DNA of 64,000 nt from Paramecium sonneborni (Eukaryota > Ciliophora > Oligohymenophorea > Peniculida > Parameciidae): assembly GCA_905182985.1 (NCBI GenBank), contig CAJJDN010000147.1, positions 62,001 to 126,000 of the forward strand, given 5' to 3'. A program made the position numbers and the translations under genes. The notes below the pieces were generated by a model, which was not told the origin of the DNA, did not search any database, and worked only from the letters and a program-made list of their open reading frames with translations. Below are positions 36,584 to 48,947 of the stretch, in pieces (positions within the stretch are counted from its first letter, which is position 1; each line of letters starts with the position of its first letter).

Positions 36584-38182
36584 ATGAAGGCTGAAGTTAC
36601 CAAAACCAAATTATCAAAAGAAGATTATGAAAAATTCAAGAGAGCTGAAAGAAGAAAAAATAATAAGAATAAAAAGAAATCCACTAAAGAAAAATTAGAA
36701 ATTTAAGAAGAGCTACTCAAAGCTGATGAAGAACAGGTTGTATATGATGAAGATACTTTTTAAGAAATTGAAGTATATATTACATACAATTAATTAGATA
36801 GATGCTCTTATTACAGGCAAACATTATGACAATTTTAAACAGGTTTTTGATAATTTCAATTAACATGCAGAAAGATTGATGATGAAGACTTATGAAAAGG
36901 TATATGAAACAGAAAAAGAGAAGGAGAAAGAATAAGAAGAATAATAAGCTGCAGAATAATAATAATAATAATAGCAATAATAAATACAATAATAAATAAG
37001 TGAACCAAATTAAACAATTTAAAATTATTTATAATAGGGAAAAAAGAAAGAGGCTAAATTATCAAAGAAATAAAGAAAATAATTAAGATGGTTAAAAGTA
37101 GCTGAATTAAAGTAGAAAGTAAAAAGACCAGATTTAGTTGAATTTTGGGATATTACATCTCCAGATCCAAATTTTTTAATATAATTGAAGAGTGTACGTA
37201 ATTCAGTGACAGTTCCTAGACATTGGTCTTAGAAGAGAAAATATTTGTAAAATAAGAGAGGAATATTGAAAGAGCCATTTTAATTGCCAGATTATATAGA
37301 GAAGACAGGAATAGCAAAATTAAGAGATCCTTTTGTAGATAGAGATGGAGGTAAGATGGTGAGATAGAAATTGAGAGAAAGAATGAATCCAAAATAAGGG
37401 AAGTTGGATATAGATTATTAGATATTACATGATGCATTTTTTAAATATTAAACAAAGCCATAAATGACAAAACATGGTGAAATATATTTTGAAGGAAAAG
37501 AGGAAGAGATGAGAGCAAAAAACTTTTGTCCAGGAAAGATGAGTGCAGAATTAAGAAGTGCATTAGGTTGTAGTGATTTTTAAGCACCTCCATGGTTACC
37601 AAATATGTAAAGATATGGTCCTCCTCCAAGTTATCCTCATATGAGATTTATAGGAATGGCAAGTATATTTGCAGAACCATCTTCATATCATACATCTGTA
37701 AAATAAGTGATAGAAGATTCATGTAAAAAAGCAGATTAACCAGGATTATATGCTACCTTTAAATATTATGATGAAGAAGATTTAAATGAATTATCATAAA
37801 AAACAGGATTATAAGGAGATGCTCCTGTAGATAAATCATTATGGGGTAAAATTGATGAAGTAGAAGATGAAGGGGAAGTAGAATAAGAAGATGAAGAAGA
37901 ACCAGAAGTATAATAAAGATAAGAATAATAATAATAATAATAATTTGATAATTAATCATATTAATTTGGTGATTCTGATACTCGTATTCCTGGTAGATCT
38001 ATTAGTGGATTATAAACACCTGATGTTGATTTAAGAAGAAGTAAATTCATATTTATAATTTATTAGATTTATAAAATGATCCAAAACCATTATATTAATA
38101 ATTAGAATAAGTATAAATTGATCCTACTAGTGGAAATTAAATTTTTATGACAGGACATACATATGTATTACCAAAATAATGA
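36584..38182 (+). CDS. SF3B2: Splicing factor 3B subunit 2 (SAP145/Cus1)
   Basis: Component of the SF3b part of U2 snRNP, binding near the branch site. ATG 36584, TGA 38180. Introns of 25 nt (36773-36797) and 26 nt (38041-38066) give 515 aa. DUF382 is present (KRPDLVEFWDITSPDPNFL, VPRHWSQKRKYLQ, GIAKLRDPFVDRDG). The PSP motif region reads FCPGKMSAELRSALGC, then PPWLPNMQRYGPPPSYPHMR. Acidic and Gln tracts follow, then SGLQTPDVDLRR and NDPKPLYQQLEQV ... GHTYVLPKQ at the C-terminus. It starts 71 bp after the WDR12 stop on the same strand. Confidence 0.94.
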
Positions 38183-38551
38183 TTATTATTATTGTTATTA
38201 AAATATTACAATTAATATTTCTATTTTAATAGAACTAACTAATTCATTATTATAGAAAAATCAATACATTCTCACTAAAAGGCCGTTTATATTTATTTGA
38301 ATATCCTTTATAAGTAATTAAACTAGTTCCAAATCCATTAGCAATTTAAATTAAGAAAAAATTACTAAATTCTCATAGCATATAAATATACTGCTTTTAG
38401 ATTCATTCTTCTTATGCATGAAAATTAGTTGAGCATGTAGGAATTGAATCTTAAAATCAAATATTCAATTCTAGTTAATTTATTAGTTTTAGAGCACTTA
38501 CATAAATTATTTGTGATCTTGAAAAAGTTATATTCCTAAAATTAAACTAAA
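38183..38551. other. Intergenic, no gene seen
   Basis: AT-rich spacer after SF3B2. I looked for the missing N-terminal part of the proteasome fragment here and did not find it. Confidence 0.5.
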
Positions 38552-38950
38552 ATGTCTAGACCTTATGGAGTTGCTTTATTAATTACTAGAGTCTCTGATT
38601 AAAGTCCATAAATTTATTAAACTGGTATCATATTTTTATTATACATTATTAAGATCTTAGTAGAACTCTTATTGAATATTAAGCTAAAGAAATTGAAGCT
38701 GACGATGAAGGTATATAAAGAGTAATATAAATAAGTAATTAATTGAAAAACAGTATCTATGGATAGAGCTTAAGAATAATCTGAAAAATTAAATATTTAA
38801 TGTTTAAAAAATGTTATGGAGAAAAGTAACTAAAGTAACTAAATTTCATTATCATAATCTTATATCAATAATAAAAATGAAGAATTAGCAATGATTACAT
38901 TAATTAGACAATAATACTACAAATAAAAAGTTTACATAGAGATCATATGA
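38552..38950 (+). pseudogene. Proteasome subunit alpha5 fragment
   Basis: Begins MSRPYGVALLITRVSDQSPQ, which corresponds to a conserved internal segment of 20S proteasome alpha5 (normally around residue 120-130). A ~29-nt intron follows, then DLSRTLIEYQAKEIEADDE, a longer intron-like spacer, and SMDRAQEQSEKL...CLKNVMEKS matching the C-terminal helices. The first ~125 residues, including the N-terminal gate and most of the fold, are absent upstream. The ORF ends at TGA 38948. A truncated copy that cannot assemble a normal alpha ring; likely a pseudogene. Confidence 0.6.
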
Positions 38951-39010
38951 ATAAATTTAATGTTTAAATTGATATAGTATGAAATACATTAGTATATTAC
39001 AATCGATTTA

Positions 39011-39701
39011 TCAAATTTCAATAAATGTTCTGGATTTCTTGAATTAAAAAAAGTGATTGAATGTTTGATAATGATGATCATCCTCTATTTTATAAGGTTC
39101 AGAATAATCATTATCATCTTCAAAAACAATCTTTTTAGATGGAAAATACTTCTTAAATAATTATTTGCTGCTTGATGCATAATTTACAGCTGTCTTTATT
39201 ACCTCTTCATTTTTTATACATTATTACTGTCCAGGAAATCCTCTAAAGATAATCATATAAACTTACCCAAATCTAGCTTTGTACAATTATAAAAATTATC
39301 CTATTGACGGTTTTTAATCTTCTATAATTATTTTAATGACTCTTAAATCTTTATTGTCATCCCAAATTTCATATTCTTCTTCAAGACTTATATTACTCTC
39401 AGATGTGTATATTGATAACAGTGAAGGGACTTATTGATAATTTACAACTGTATTTTTTAATTAGCATTCAGCTTAACACTATTAATCTTCTTAGTTTTCA
39501 TTTTACTCTAGATTCTATAAGATTATTGGTTTTACCAGAATATTCTAATAGTTATACTTAAGAATGTGGTTTCTTTCTTTTAGCTATTGCTATTGTTTAA
39601 CATTCTACTTTTTAGCATTCTAATGTTATAAGAATGTCTCCTAATTCTGTTTCAGATTAACTCTTTTTTTTTTATAAAGCAAATCTCTTTTTTTGATTCA
39701 T
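39011..39701 (-). CDS. Unrecognised 212-aa protein
   Basis: ATG 39701, TGA 39011, with introns of 28 and 24 nt leaving exactly 213 codons. N-terminus is basic, then ETELGDILITLECQKVECQ. The middle is acidic (SNISLEEEYEIWDDNKDLR) and leads to VIKIIIEDQKPSIGQFLQLY. The C-terminus is acidic/aromatic (FEDDNDYSEPYKIEDDHHY). No family recognised. The exact frame through a 10-A run near the start argues that the local sequence is correct. Confidence 0.68.
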
Positions 39702-39926
39702 TTTAATTTATTATTTTGTGTTTAAACTTCTATAGATGAAACATTATAAATGTGTGAATAGATATTAACAAATTTAATGATAATGACTATTTATCAAGGA
39801 ATACGTGATAATAAGAATATTTGAGAAAAAGAATAAATGATAAAATATAAATTGATAAGGTTCAATAATATATATTTAAAATGTATTTTATTAATTGATT
39901 TTTATATTTAAGGAATATGATATAAA

Positions 39927-40217
39927 TCAATAATGGAATGAGTTCTTATTATTATTATTTAAAATATCATTGATAAATTTAACTTAAAATGTATTTGGAA
40001 TTTTAGGTTTAGGAAGATTAGGTGTAATTATATCCAAACATGTATCTGTGGATGAATTAAAATCTTTTTCTCTTTATCTCAACCATTTTTGATAATATTC
40101 ATTTTTTTATTTCTTTATTTGAGTATTGATCATATAAAATTGATTAGATTGAGTTTTCATTCTATTTTAAATAGCTTTTTAATGGAATCTATTATTTAAA
40201 ATGCCTAAATTGTTCAT
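39927..40217 (-). CDS. Small protein with NRFxQxA motif, 96 aa
   Basis: Intronless, ATG 40217 to TGA 39927. Starts MNNLGILNNRFHQKAIQNRM. The rest is hydrophilic with a Pro-rich patch (ITPNLPKPKIPNTF). The N-terminal NNRFHQKA resembles the starts of the small proteins at 58962 and 59552. No signal peptide or membrane segment. Function unknown. Confidence 0.6.
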
Positions 40218-40423
40218 TAGTTTAATTAATAAAAGAACTTAACTAAAATGTGAGATGAGACTTAGATGCCTATAAAATAATAAAATAATTAGATGAAAAG
40301 TAAAAAAGTTCTGTAATATAGAAGTATATGAATAGAATAATAAAGTTTAAAGAGAATGCATTTTTAGATTATGTTAATAATAAATATTTGTTGATTAGAT
40401 ATACAAGATGAGTTAGATGGATT

Positions 40424-41572
40424 TCAATATTATAAAAAGATTAAAATAAATGTGATATCATCAATCATTCTAGAATCTTTTTACAACCAACTGATTTATG
40501 CCATTTCTAATAGATGATTTGAAGCCATCTCAATATTGTGTAAATGAGGAATGATAGCATCAAATATATCCTATTAAGAAAGAAACTCAAATAATCCATC
40601 TGATCCTATCAGTAGAACTTTATCAATGATTTCTAATGTGAAATTAAATACTTCTGGTTTATCAATAACTCCTACTTTTTTAGCCACTTCATCTCCCATA
40701 GATCTTGTCATAGCCAATCCAGGAACATTAGCATTATTCCATACTCTTAATGGACCATAAGGTAGACCTTTAGAATTTCTATATGAATCTATCCTACCAC
40801 CATAATTTATTATTCTTTAGGCTTCATCTGCACAATGAGGTTTGTGATCCCTAGATAAATTTTTGATCATCCATTTATTTGATCGACTCAATAGAATTGC
40901 TCTTGAATCACCCAAATTTGAACTATAAATCTGGGGTTATTTATACCATATACTTTATTATGTAGCATTAATACTCCTATTACAGTTGATCCAGAATATT
41001 TCAGATCAATATCTGATTTATTTAAGGACTAAGAAACATGACTGAAGATGTAATATATTGCAAGTTAAGGACTTATAAATATTATCTATATACTTATTTT
41101 CTAATAAACATTAAAATTGAATTATGTAAAGTTCAAATTTCTATTTTAGAAAATTAGACACATGATGTCCGTTTATTCCATGCCCATCAAATACTAAAAA
41201 ATAATGCATATAGGTTTTATTATTTATGTTAGATAATTGCATAAAAGAGTCTTAATTTTATTTTCTACTATCTCCAATAAGCATTCCTTGTTTACTTCTA
41301 ATTGATATCTAAAGATTATATTAAAACTTTTCATTCAACCCATATTTATCAATTAAAATTTATTGATCTGAATTATTCTGAGGAGGAGATGAACATTATG
41401 TAACATTAACTTATTTATTTTTCTATTTTTTATGAGTTTATTATGAAGTAATATCTTCATGTAAACTTATTGAAGGTCTTCTCATTTATATTGAATACTA
41501 TTGTTATTATTTATGAATAATAGGCAAATGTAATGGATCTAGTTTTTATTTAATAATATTTAATTATTTCAT
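40424..41572 (-). CDS. PP2C-family protein phosphatase
   Basis: Metal-dependent Ser/Thr phosphatase. ATG 41572, TGA 40424, introns of 22 and 23 nt, 367 aa. PP2C motifs appear in order: SRKQNQDSFM; FLVFDGHGINGHHVS with the metal-binding DGHG; KYSGSTVIGVLML; YSSNLGDSRAILLSR; SRDHKPHCADEAQRI; GLAMTRSMGDEVAK; and LIGSDGLFEFLSQQ with the second metal-binding Asp. The ~90 N-terminal residues are Gln-rich. Both introns are needed to link these motifs. Confidence 0.92.
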
Positions 41573-41887
41573 TGTAATGTATACTATGTTAAATGGAATT
41601 ATTGTATATATATGTATATAAGAATGATTCAAATAAGATTTTAAATAAATATAAACAAATAGTCTTTTAGAATGAAACATTATGATTTTGAATACGTCAT
41701 TAAATTTAATTAATTTTTAATGATTTTAGAATGATTTCAATTTGATAATAAGAGAGTATTAATGTAAGATGGAATAGAATTAGAAATGATGTGAAATCCA
41801 ATATAAATGAAGTGTTTTTTTTACTAAATAATAATAGTTATATAGATTATTAAATTATAATGAGACTGTTAATTATTTTAAATTGCA

Positions 41888-43531
41888 ATGAAGCAGAGAA
41901 TAGGTGGTAATAGTTTAAATCAGAAAGAGAATGAGAAATGCATTGGGAATCAATATGCATTAAAACACAGACCAGGATTGTAATAGGAATTATTGATGAA
42001 CCTAAAGAATCAACAACTAAGAAATTTAGATGCTATAAGTCAAATTTTGCAATCTAAATTTTGTAAAGTAGAGAAACGAGATAATGTTGAATATTTTAAA
42101 TTTGATTTCAAATAAGAGAATATATGTGATAGAGTGAAGTTCCTAATAAATTAGACAGATGATGATACGAATAAAACCGAGAAATTCAAAGCATAATATA
42201 AAGTTGGCAGTCGTATAGGTTAAGGTGCTTATGCAACAGTTAGAGTTGCAATATAGATAGAGAGTGATACAAAAGTGGCAATTAAGATATATGAGAAAAC
42301 AAAGATTAAAGATTTATAGAGAAGAAAAGGAGTAAGGAGAGAGATTGAAATCTTAGAAAAATTAGATCATCCAAATATAGTTAAAATATTAGATACTGTA
42401 GAATCAAATAATCATGTTAATATAATATTAGAATATGTAAGTGGTAGTTCATTACATCATTTAGTTAGAAAGCAGCCGGTACAAAAATATATCTAATATT
42501 TTAGGAAAGAAGATTAGAAGAAGAAATTGCCAAAGGAATATTTAGATAGATTCTAGATGCAATATAATATTGTCATTCTAAAAACATTGCACATAGAGAT
42601 ATCAAATTAGAAAATATATTATTAGAAGGGTTAACTCCTAAATTAATAGATTTTGGATTCTCTACATCTTTTCCAATAGATAAAAGAGTCAAAATGTTTT
42701 GTGGTACTCCCAGTTATATGTCACCTGAAATAGTAACAAGATAAGAATATAGAGGAGATAAATCTGATGTCTGGGCATTAGGAGTACTCTTATTCACAAT
42801 GCTTTAAGGTGTATTTCCATTTAAAGGAGACACTGATTCAGAATTATATACTAGAATTTAATCAGGAGAATTTACTATTATTCATGATATATCTAAAGAA
42901 GCTATTGCATTATTATATGGAATGTTAACTATTGATCCAAATGAAAGACCTAGTGTTTAAGAATTGCTTAATTATCCTTGGTTTTTTAAATATTAAATTC
43001 CTCATTTCAATAATGATAATGAACAACTCAAAAAAAAACATAAATTACCTGATGATTTAATAGAGGATCTTAATACTATAACTAAAAATATGTCTTATAT
43101 TACTCCTACTAGTTAAATTAAATAATAATTCTATTTTGATTTTTCATTACTTAAAAATAATACAAAACAAATTAATACTAAAGTATTTTTAACATTTATT
43201 ATCTTAGGCTATTATTCCTAAACCCACTTATTTTACTACTACTAATGCTTAAACTAAACTTAAAGAACCTTAATTTTTTAAAGTTGATAAAATTCTTAGT
43301 AAAAATGATAGACACACTACAACACATTCTAAAGAAAGATAACCTACATTATCTAAAGAAAGATAATCATCATATAGTTTTGAATCTAGTAAAGGCTTAT
43401 CTTAAAAGAAGAATCCTCATTAATTAACTGTTCATCCTAGTTTTATTCCAAGTGAAAAAAGTTTCAATTCTACCAAAAGTCCATCTATTGGTATCACTGA
43501 AAAACGTTCTTTCAATTTTTTTTATAATTGA
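41888..43531 (+). CDS. CAMK/AMPK-related serine/threonine kinase
   Basis: ATG 41888, TGA 43529, introns of 26 nt (42479-42504) and 25 nt (43183-43207), 530 aa. Complete active-site set: GQGAYATVRVAIQ loop, VAIKIYEK with the catalytic Lys, AHRDIKLENILLEG catalytic loop, LIDFGFSTSF with DFG, FCGTPSYMSPEIV, and DVWALGVLLFTMLQGVFPF, in the style of MARK/SNF1-like kinases. The first ~105 residues are charged and unrecognised; the ~150-residue tail is Ser/Thr/Lys-rich and carries a short duplicated segment, SKERQ-type, twice. Confidence 0.9.
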
Positions 43532-43640
43532 TTTAAATTTCTAAAAGGTGTTGTACAAATTATTCCATACATTTTTTTTTTTTATTTATTTTTATGTCAT
43601 TTTTTTTTTTTGAATTATTAACCTAATAATTAAAATTAAA

Positions 43641-45113
43641 ATGAATTCCATAACTTTTAAATGGGAAAATAGTTCTGAAACATCAACTATTCCAATCTAA
43701 GGAGTTAAAATATAAGTAAGAGATCTTAGAATCAAAATTGAATCTATTTTCAATTCTAAAAAAGATGATATCTAAATGCTTTATGAAAAATAGATTTTGA
43801 ATATAAGTGATGAAATTAGAAACAAACAAATGATTGTATTACTTAGAATTCCAAAAAGTAAAAATATTTGTCTTTCTTGTTTTGCTTAAGATTTTGAAAT
43901 TTTAACTCCTTGTTGTTAAAAATCTATCTGTTCCAATTGTGAAAATGTTTTTTATCAGAAATCTAAATGTTTCTTTAATATCAATTCACAATGTCATTAT
44001 AAATACACAGAAACATTTCAAACTTTTGTACCAGAGCCATCTTGTAATGAATTTATTACATTCAATTCTGTCTTCTATCTTATGAGATCAAACAAAATCA
44101 ATCTAGCACATGCTAAAAGATTCTCAGTTTGGACAGTTAAAGAAATTACATATTTGAAATTAGCATAAGATTGTAATATTCCTGCAAATGTTATATTGAT
44201 TTTTATTAATAATGATGAATTTGTTGGTTGTGCTAAAATGATCAATCAACTTGTTGTTTATGATTAATAATTCCCTAAACTTAAGACTTTTAAAATATAA
44301 TGGTTAAGACGATAACCATCAATCAAAACTATTTATGATTTTCCTCCACTTGAATTATATGATGGCTTTAAAATTAAAAATGGAATTGCTAAAGCTATAT
44401 GTTAATCCTTCCCTATTGGATAAATACCTGTTGAAATCAAATAATAATCTACTACAACTGAAGATTGGGATGTTGATGAAATCTTTAGAGATTAAGAAGA
44501 AACTATTAAAAAAGATGAACAAATTCTCACTAATCCAATTAAAACTTCAGATTTCTCTTAAGATCAATAAGACATTCAATCCAAACAATTAAATAATCAG
44601 AATGAAAATAATACTAATACAAATAATGAAAATTTTCAAAATATTGTTTAAATTATTCAGACAACTTAAGAATTATTTGATAAAATTAACAATGGATAAA
44701 TACCAGGAATTAAAGGTGAAAATAAATATACTCATCCTATTGTAAAATAATTATGTTTTAATCTTATTTCAAACTCTTTACTAAACAATAATACTAAAAA
44801 CTAATTTAAAAAAAGAAAATATTCAAGAAGTAGCTCTTCTAATTCAAGTAGTTCTAGTAGTTCAAGAAGTTCTAGTAGTTCTAGTAGAGATTCCTTTGTA
44901 TCAAAATCAAAAAAATCAAAAAAATTTAACAATCGATCAAGAAAATCAAAAAAAATATCAGAATCAAAAAAAGATAAAAAATAATAGAAATGGACAAACC
45001 ACAAACATTAATCTAAATTTTATGAAGATAAAATTAACAAATAAAAATAAATTAAATCTTCTTAAGAAGAAAAGGAAAAGTATAGAACAAAATCCAAGCA
45101 AAATACCAAATGA
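43641..45113 (+). CDS. DWNN + RING-like + YTH domain protein
   Basis: Intronless, ATG 43641 to TGA 45111, 490 aa. Residues 1-72 fit the DWNN ubiquitin-like domain of RBBP6/Mpe1 (SITFKWENSS, IQGVKIQVRDLRIKIE, QMIVLLRIP). Residues ~76-110 hold CLSC...PCCQKSICSNC, like half of a RING finger. Residues ~145-270 align with a YTH m6A-reading domain: FYLMRSNKINLAHAKRFSVW, NVILIFINNDEFVGCAKM, FKIQWL, and a GFKIKNGIAKAI...FPIGQIP end. The first cage Trp (SVW) is kept; the second is not obvious. The C-terminus is Ser/Arg/Lys-rich. This suggests an mRNA 3'-end-processing factor that reads m6A. Domain calls are by eye. Confidence 0.85.
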
Positions 45114-45815
45114 AAAAGAAAATGTGATTATTTTATATTATTTTTATAAATTATAAATAAATTATTTCTTTATAAAATGCTAGTTCATTTTTATAAATGC
45201 AACCTCTCTTAATTTTTTTATAAGATTTCTTTGCCTTAAATATATTGTATTTTTCAAATAGATTTTCATTTGCAAAAATTATTTTATTAATCATATATGA
45301 ATAATTATTAGTTACACAATAATTCATATATTAAATTTTACATCTATTTCTATAATGTAAAATATTCCAACAATCTTAGGTACTAATAAAAAGCTTTTTA
45401 TTAAAACATTTTCTCTAATATCTCCTTTAAGCTCTCATTAAGCTATCTTTTTTATATTTTAAATGATTATTAATTATATATTTAATTACCAAATTATTAT
45501 CTGATGAATTCTGAAACCTAAAGAATTTATTTATCAATTTACAATAAAAACAACGGAAAACTCTTTGATTGGCATTTATCATGAAATTATAAAAATTATC
45601 AGTTTAACGACAGTCTTTCTTTGTGAACAAGATAATAATTAGAACTAATATAATTATTTTTCTGCGTTTCAAATTTATATCAATTATAAAAAACAAAAAT
45701 TTGTGAAACCACGTTGTAAGTTATTTAATATAATATAATAATAAATAGAAATTCTCAAATATTCCATAAGGTTTAATAATTATATGAATCTGAATGAATA
45801 GCAATAGATGATACT
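45114..45815. other. Intergenic, no gene seen
   Basis: AT-rich spacer between convergent genes; no supported feature. Confidence 0.5.
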
Positions 45816-46879
45816 TCAGGTTACTAAATTTTTTATAAATTTTACATAATTGGATTCCATTTTACTTGAAGGCTTATGCCAATAAAAAGGAGTGCTTGAA
45901 ATTATTTAAAATTGTTAAAATAGAGATGCATTTTCATTTATTTTATCTAATAGATATTGATTTTAAGCATTCTCAATATTTGTGTCAAAATCTATGTATT
46001 AGAAATCTAATTTTTTTAAGGCTGAGACAAAAATGGGTTGTTTCTTTTAGATCCTATTCAGTATTTTTTACTGTTGACATTAGTTAAAGACAAACTTGGT
46101 TTTAGAAGTATTAAGTTTTGTTTTTGTTTTTAATTTATTTTCTTTCTTTATAAATTTATTTTACAGATATATTTAACTAAAATTTATTATCTAAAAATAC
46201 TTTTCTCTTTCCAAATAAGCTGATATTTGCTTAACTTTTTCTTTAGTTTCTTCATTTAACTTTTCTCCTTATTAAATTGATTTATTTTGCCTAATCAAAC
46301 TTTTAAAAAGTTCTTTCATATCATCATCGATTTGAATTTGCTTCTAATCTATCTCATTATCATAACAAAATATGCTAGAAATCAATAAAGGCTGTAATTT
46401 AGCAGTAATAGTTGAACCTAAAATAAAACTGACAGATTTTACTTTCGGTTGTTTAAAAAGAAGCTTTTAATAATCGCCTAAAAACTTTTTTTACGTGAGC
46501 ATAAAATTTATTTTTGATATCTTAATCTGTTCTATGGTTGAGCTCTTCAGCAATACAAGTCTAATTATATATAATTAATACCCATTTGTTTCCATGAATT
46601 TTGATTAGTTCAAAAAGTTTATCAAGTTCAATTTGAGATAACTCACTTTTATTATAAGAATTATCAAGATGATTGAAAAATCTCTCTCTACAAGCCTTAG
46701 TATTTCTATTATAGCCTTATTTTTTGAGAGACTGAGATATTTTCTTCCAGCCAAGTCTTTCATTTTAGTACTTATTTACTAATTACTTAAGGATTTTATC
46801 TTCCTACTATACTAATTTTATTTACATCATCTGTCCATGGAATTCTTTTTTTCGATTAAGGGAAGGATTAGTTCAGCAT
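45816..46879 (-). CDS. Two-repeat Myb/SANT protein
   Basis: ATG 46879, TGA 45816, introns of 22, 21 and 25 nt, 331 aa. First Myb repeat: IPWTDDEDKILKQLVNKY, then LGWKKISQSLKKQG and NTKACRERFFNHLD. Second repeat: LSQIELDKLFELIKIHGNKW, TCIAEELNHRTDQDIKNKFY. These are sequence-specific DNA-binding helices in most family members. The remaining ~190 residues are charged and low in complexity. Another frame (46827-47105) runs across the first exon; removing one A from the A7 run before the first repeat would join it as a longer N-terminus (LPLIEKRIPWTDDE), so the start is uncertain. Confidence 0.8.
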
Positions 46880-47105
46880 ATTAATAATTATCAAAAAATT
46901 GATTACAATCAATTAAGATTTTATGTTCTTTATCATATATTTTATCGGGATCACTTATTAATAAATGTATAAAATATATATAAATATATTAAGCTTCAAT
47001 TAATTAATTTTAATCAAACATATGAATATCTAATTTCTTAATTTTTTGATTTCTCAAATGATTGTAGTACAGATATTTTAGTTGTCCAAGGAATATACCA
47101 AACAT
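46827..47105 (-). CDS. Possible ORF or N-terminal extension of the Myb gene
   Basis: 92-codon frame, ATG 47105 to TGA 46827, reading MFGIFLGQLKYLYYNHLRNQ, then SDPDKIYDKEHKILIDCNQF and YAELILPLIEKKN. It overlaps the first Myb exon in another frame. The same frame stays open upstream to about 47240 except for one TGA. Either a separate small gene, or the true N-terminus of the Myb protein disrupted by one extra A. Confidence 0.3.
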
Positions 47106-48947
47106 AAGATTAATCAAAATTTTCTTAATTAATAATAATAACAAACCTTCCACAAAATTAATTGAAATTATAGGAACAACTTTAAAAAGTTATTTTATTA
47201 ATGAATCCCAATATATTTTTGATCAATCCTAAATAAATTCTTTAAAAAAATGTAAATTTGGGATGAAAAATGTATTACAAACATTATTTCTTAAAAAATC
47301 CATATATCAAATCAAGAGTTACAAAAAAATATATGAATAAAATTTATGGATTATATTTTCCATTACAGAGGTTAATTTTAAAATATTATAAAGGATTCTG
47401 ATTCACTACTCCATCATTTATGTAATAAAGCACGTAAAAAATTAATATTAAAATTTTACTAATTACAGGAAATGTAAAAATAAATGTAGCTTCATCAATT
47501 TTAGTAGTTATTGACTTATTTGGAATTGTTTGATTATAATTATCTTAATTATTGGTGTCATTTACATTATTGCTAATATTATTATTAGTTTAATTATTTA
47601 CACAAGAATTCTTTAATTTTATTCTCTTAACATATTATTAATTCATTTTAAAGTGAATTTGCATTCTAAACAACTAGTTAAATTACAAACTCCAAATTAA
47701 TCAATACCACATTCATAATTAAAAGAATAAAGTAAATTCGATTTAAATAATTTCATTAAAAGATGTATGGTTAAAAAAGTCTGAATAATTGCTTTTAGGA
47801 TTGATAAATTGTTTTTTAAAATGTTATATTTATTTTCCTTTTAGAATTTAAGCTAAAAAGTTCGAATCTTATCCAATTAATACATTATTGCTTAAATATC
47901 AATTTTCAACTTTAATTTCAAGATTATTCAGCAATTAAATGGAATTTTGAAATTCCTCTATTCTCTAAACCAGAACCAATAATTACTTGCCAATTACCTT
48001 ATACTAATTAGTAATTATCATAGCAATTACAGATAATTGCAATGCCAATGAAACTGTTGATTGTAAAAAATTAATTAGCTTTTAAACTTTAAGCTTTATA
48101 AGGTTTTATATTTTTAAATTTAGGAGTTTAAAATTATATATTATTAATCTAATCATATTATAATGAATTTTCAATTTAAATACAATTAATTAGGCAAATT
48201 TGTAGTTATATAAAATGTTTTAATTTATAAATTATCCAATCCATTAACTTTAAAATCTACTTCTTCTCTAATTTAAAAAGGAAATGTAATTAATATGGAT
48301 GCTAATTTGTGTCTAAAAAGTTAAGGAGCTAATTAATTAGATGATGAAGCTTATTCTTAATTTTGATTAAAGAGTTTTGTCTAAAATTAAAAAGAATCAC
48401 AACCATATATAATCTCTATTTAATTTTAATAAGGTAGATTTATAGTTATTATTGAAAGAAGAACAATCTTAATACTAGATTTTGCAACTATATAATAAAT
48501 TTTATTTTGCCAATTCAATATAAAAGTTCTTAAATTGTTAATCTAACTATAGATTTAAAATTACAAGTGCATAATTTAATATAATAGTTGTATTCTAAGA
48601 TAGAGACATTTAAATATTATCTTTAATTGGATTATACAAAATAAATCTTCTAATTCTATCGTAATTATTTAAAGTTTAAATCAAAGTTTGTTATTTAATT
48701 TAAGAGGATTCAAAAATTATTGAAATATTATGAGAAAAAGATTCATAAGCAGTAATTTATTTCAATGTTAAAATTTAAGAGGTAAATAAAAATAATGTCA
48801 AAAAAAATTAAATTTTAGCAATTATTGAGGAAATAACTTGGAAATAGATAATTCTAAGTTAAAATACTTTAAAAATTTGATAAAAACTTTTCAAGAAAAA
48901 ATTATATTTTACTAATAGGAATAAATTTGTATATTACTAAAATTACA
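47106..48947. other. Long stretch with interrupted coding-like frames
   Basis: No intact gene. From ATG 48162 a plus frame reads LGKFVVIQNVLIYKLSNPL and KGNVINMDANLCLKSQGANQ, hits TGA near 48366, and then continues open in the same frame for ~130 codons. Further upstream (~47960-48340) another frame is open. This pattern looks like a decayed gene, but I do not recognise it. Confidence 0.35.

Noticed and set aside
39661..39701. Frameshift in the A10 run of the 212-aa gene
   Set aside because: Recounting shows ten A's keep the frame, and the total spliced length is divisible by three.
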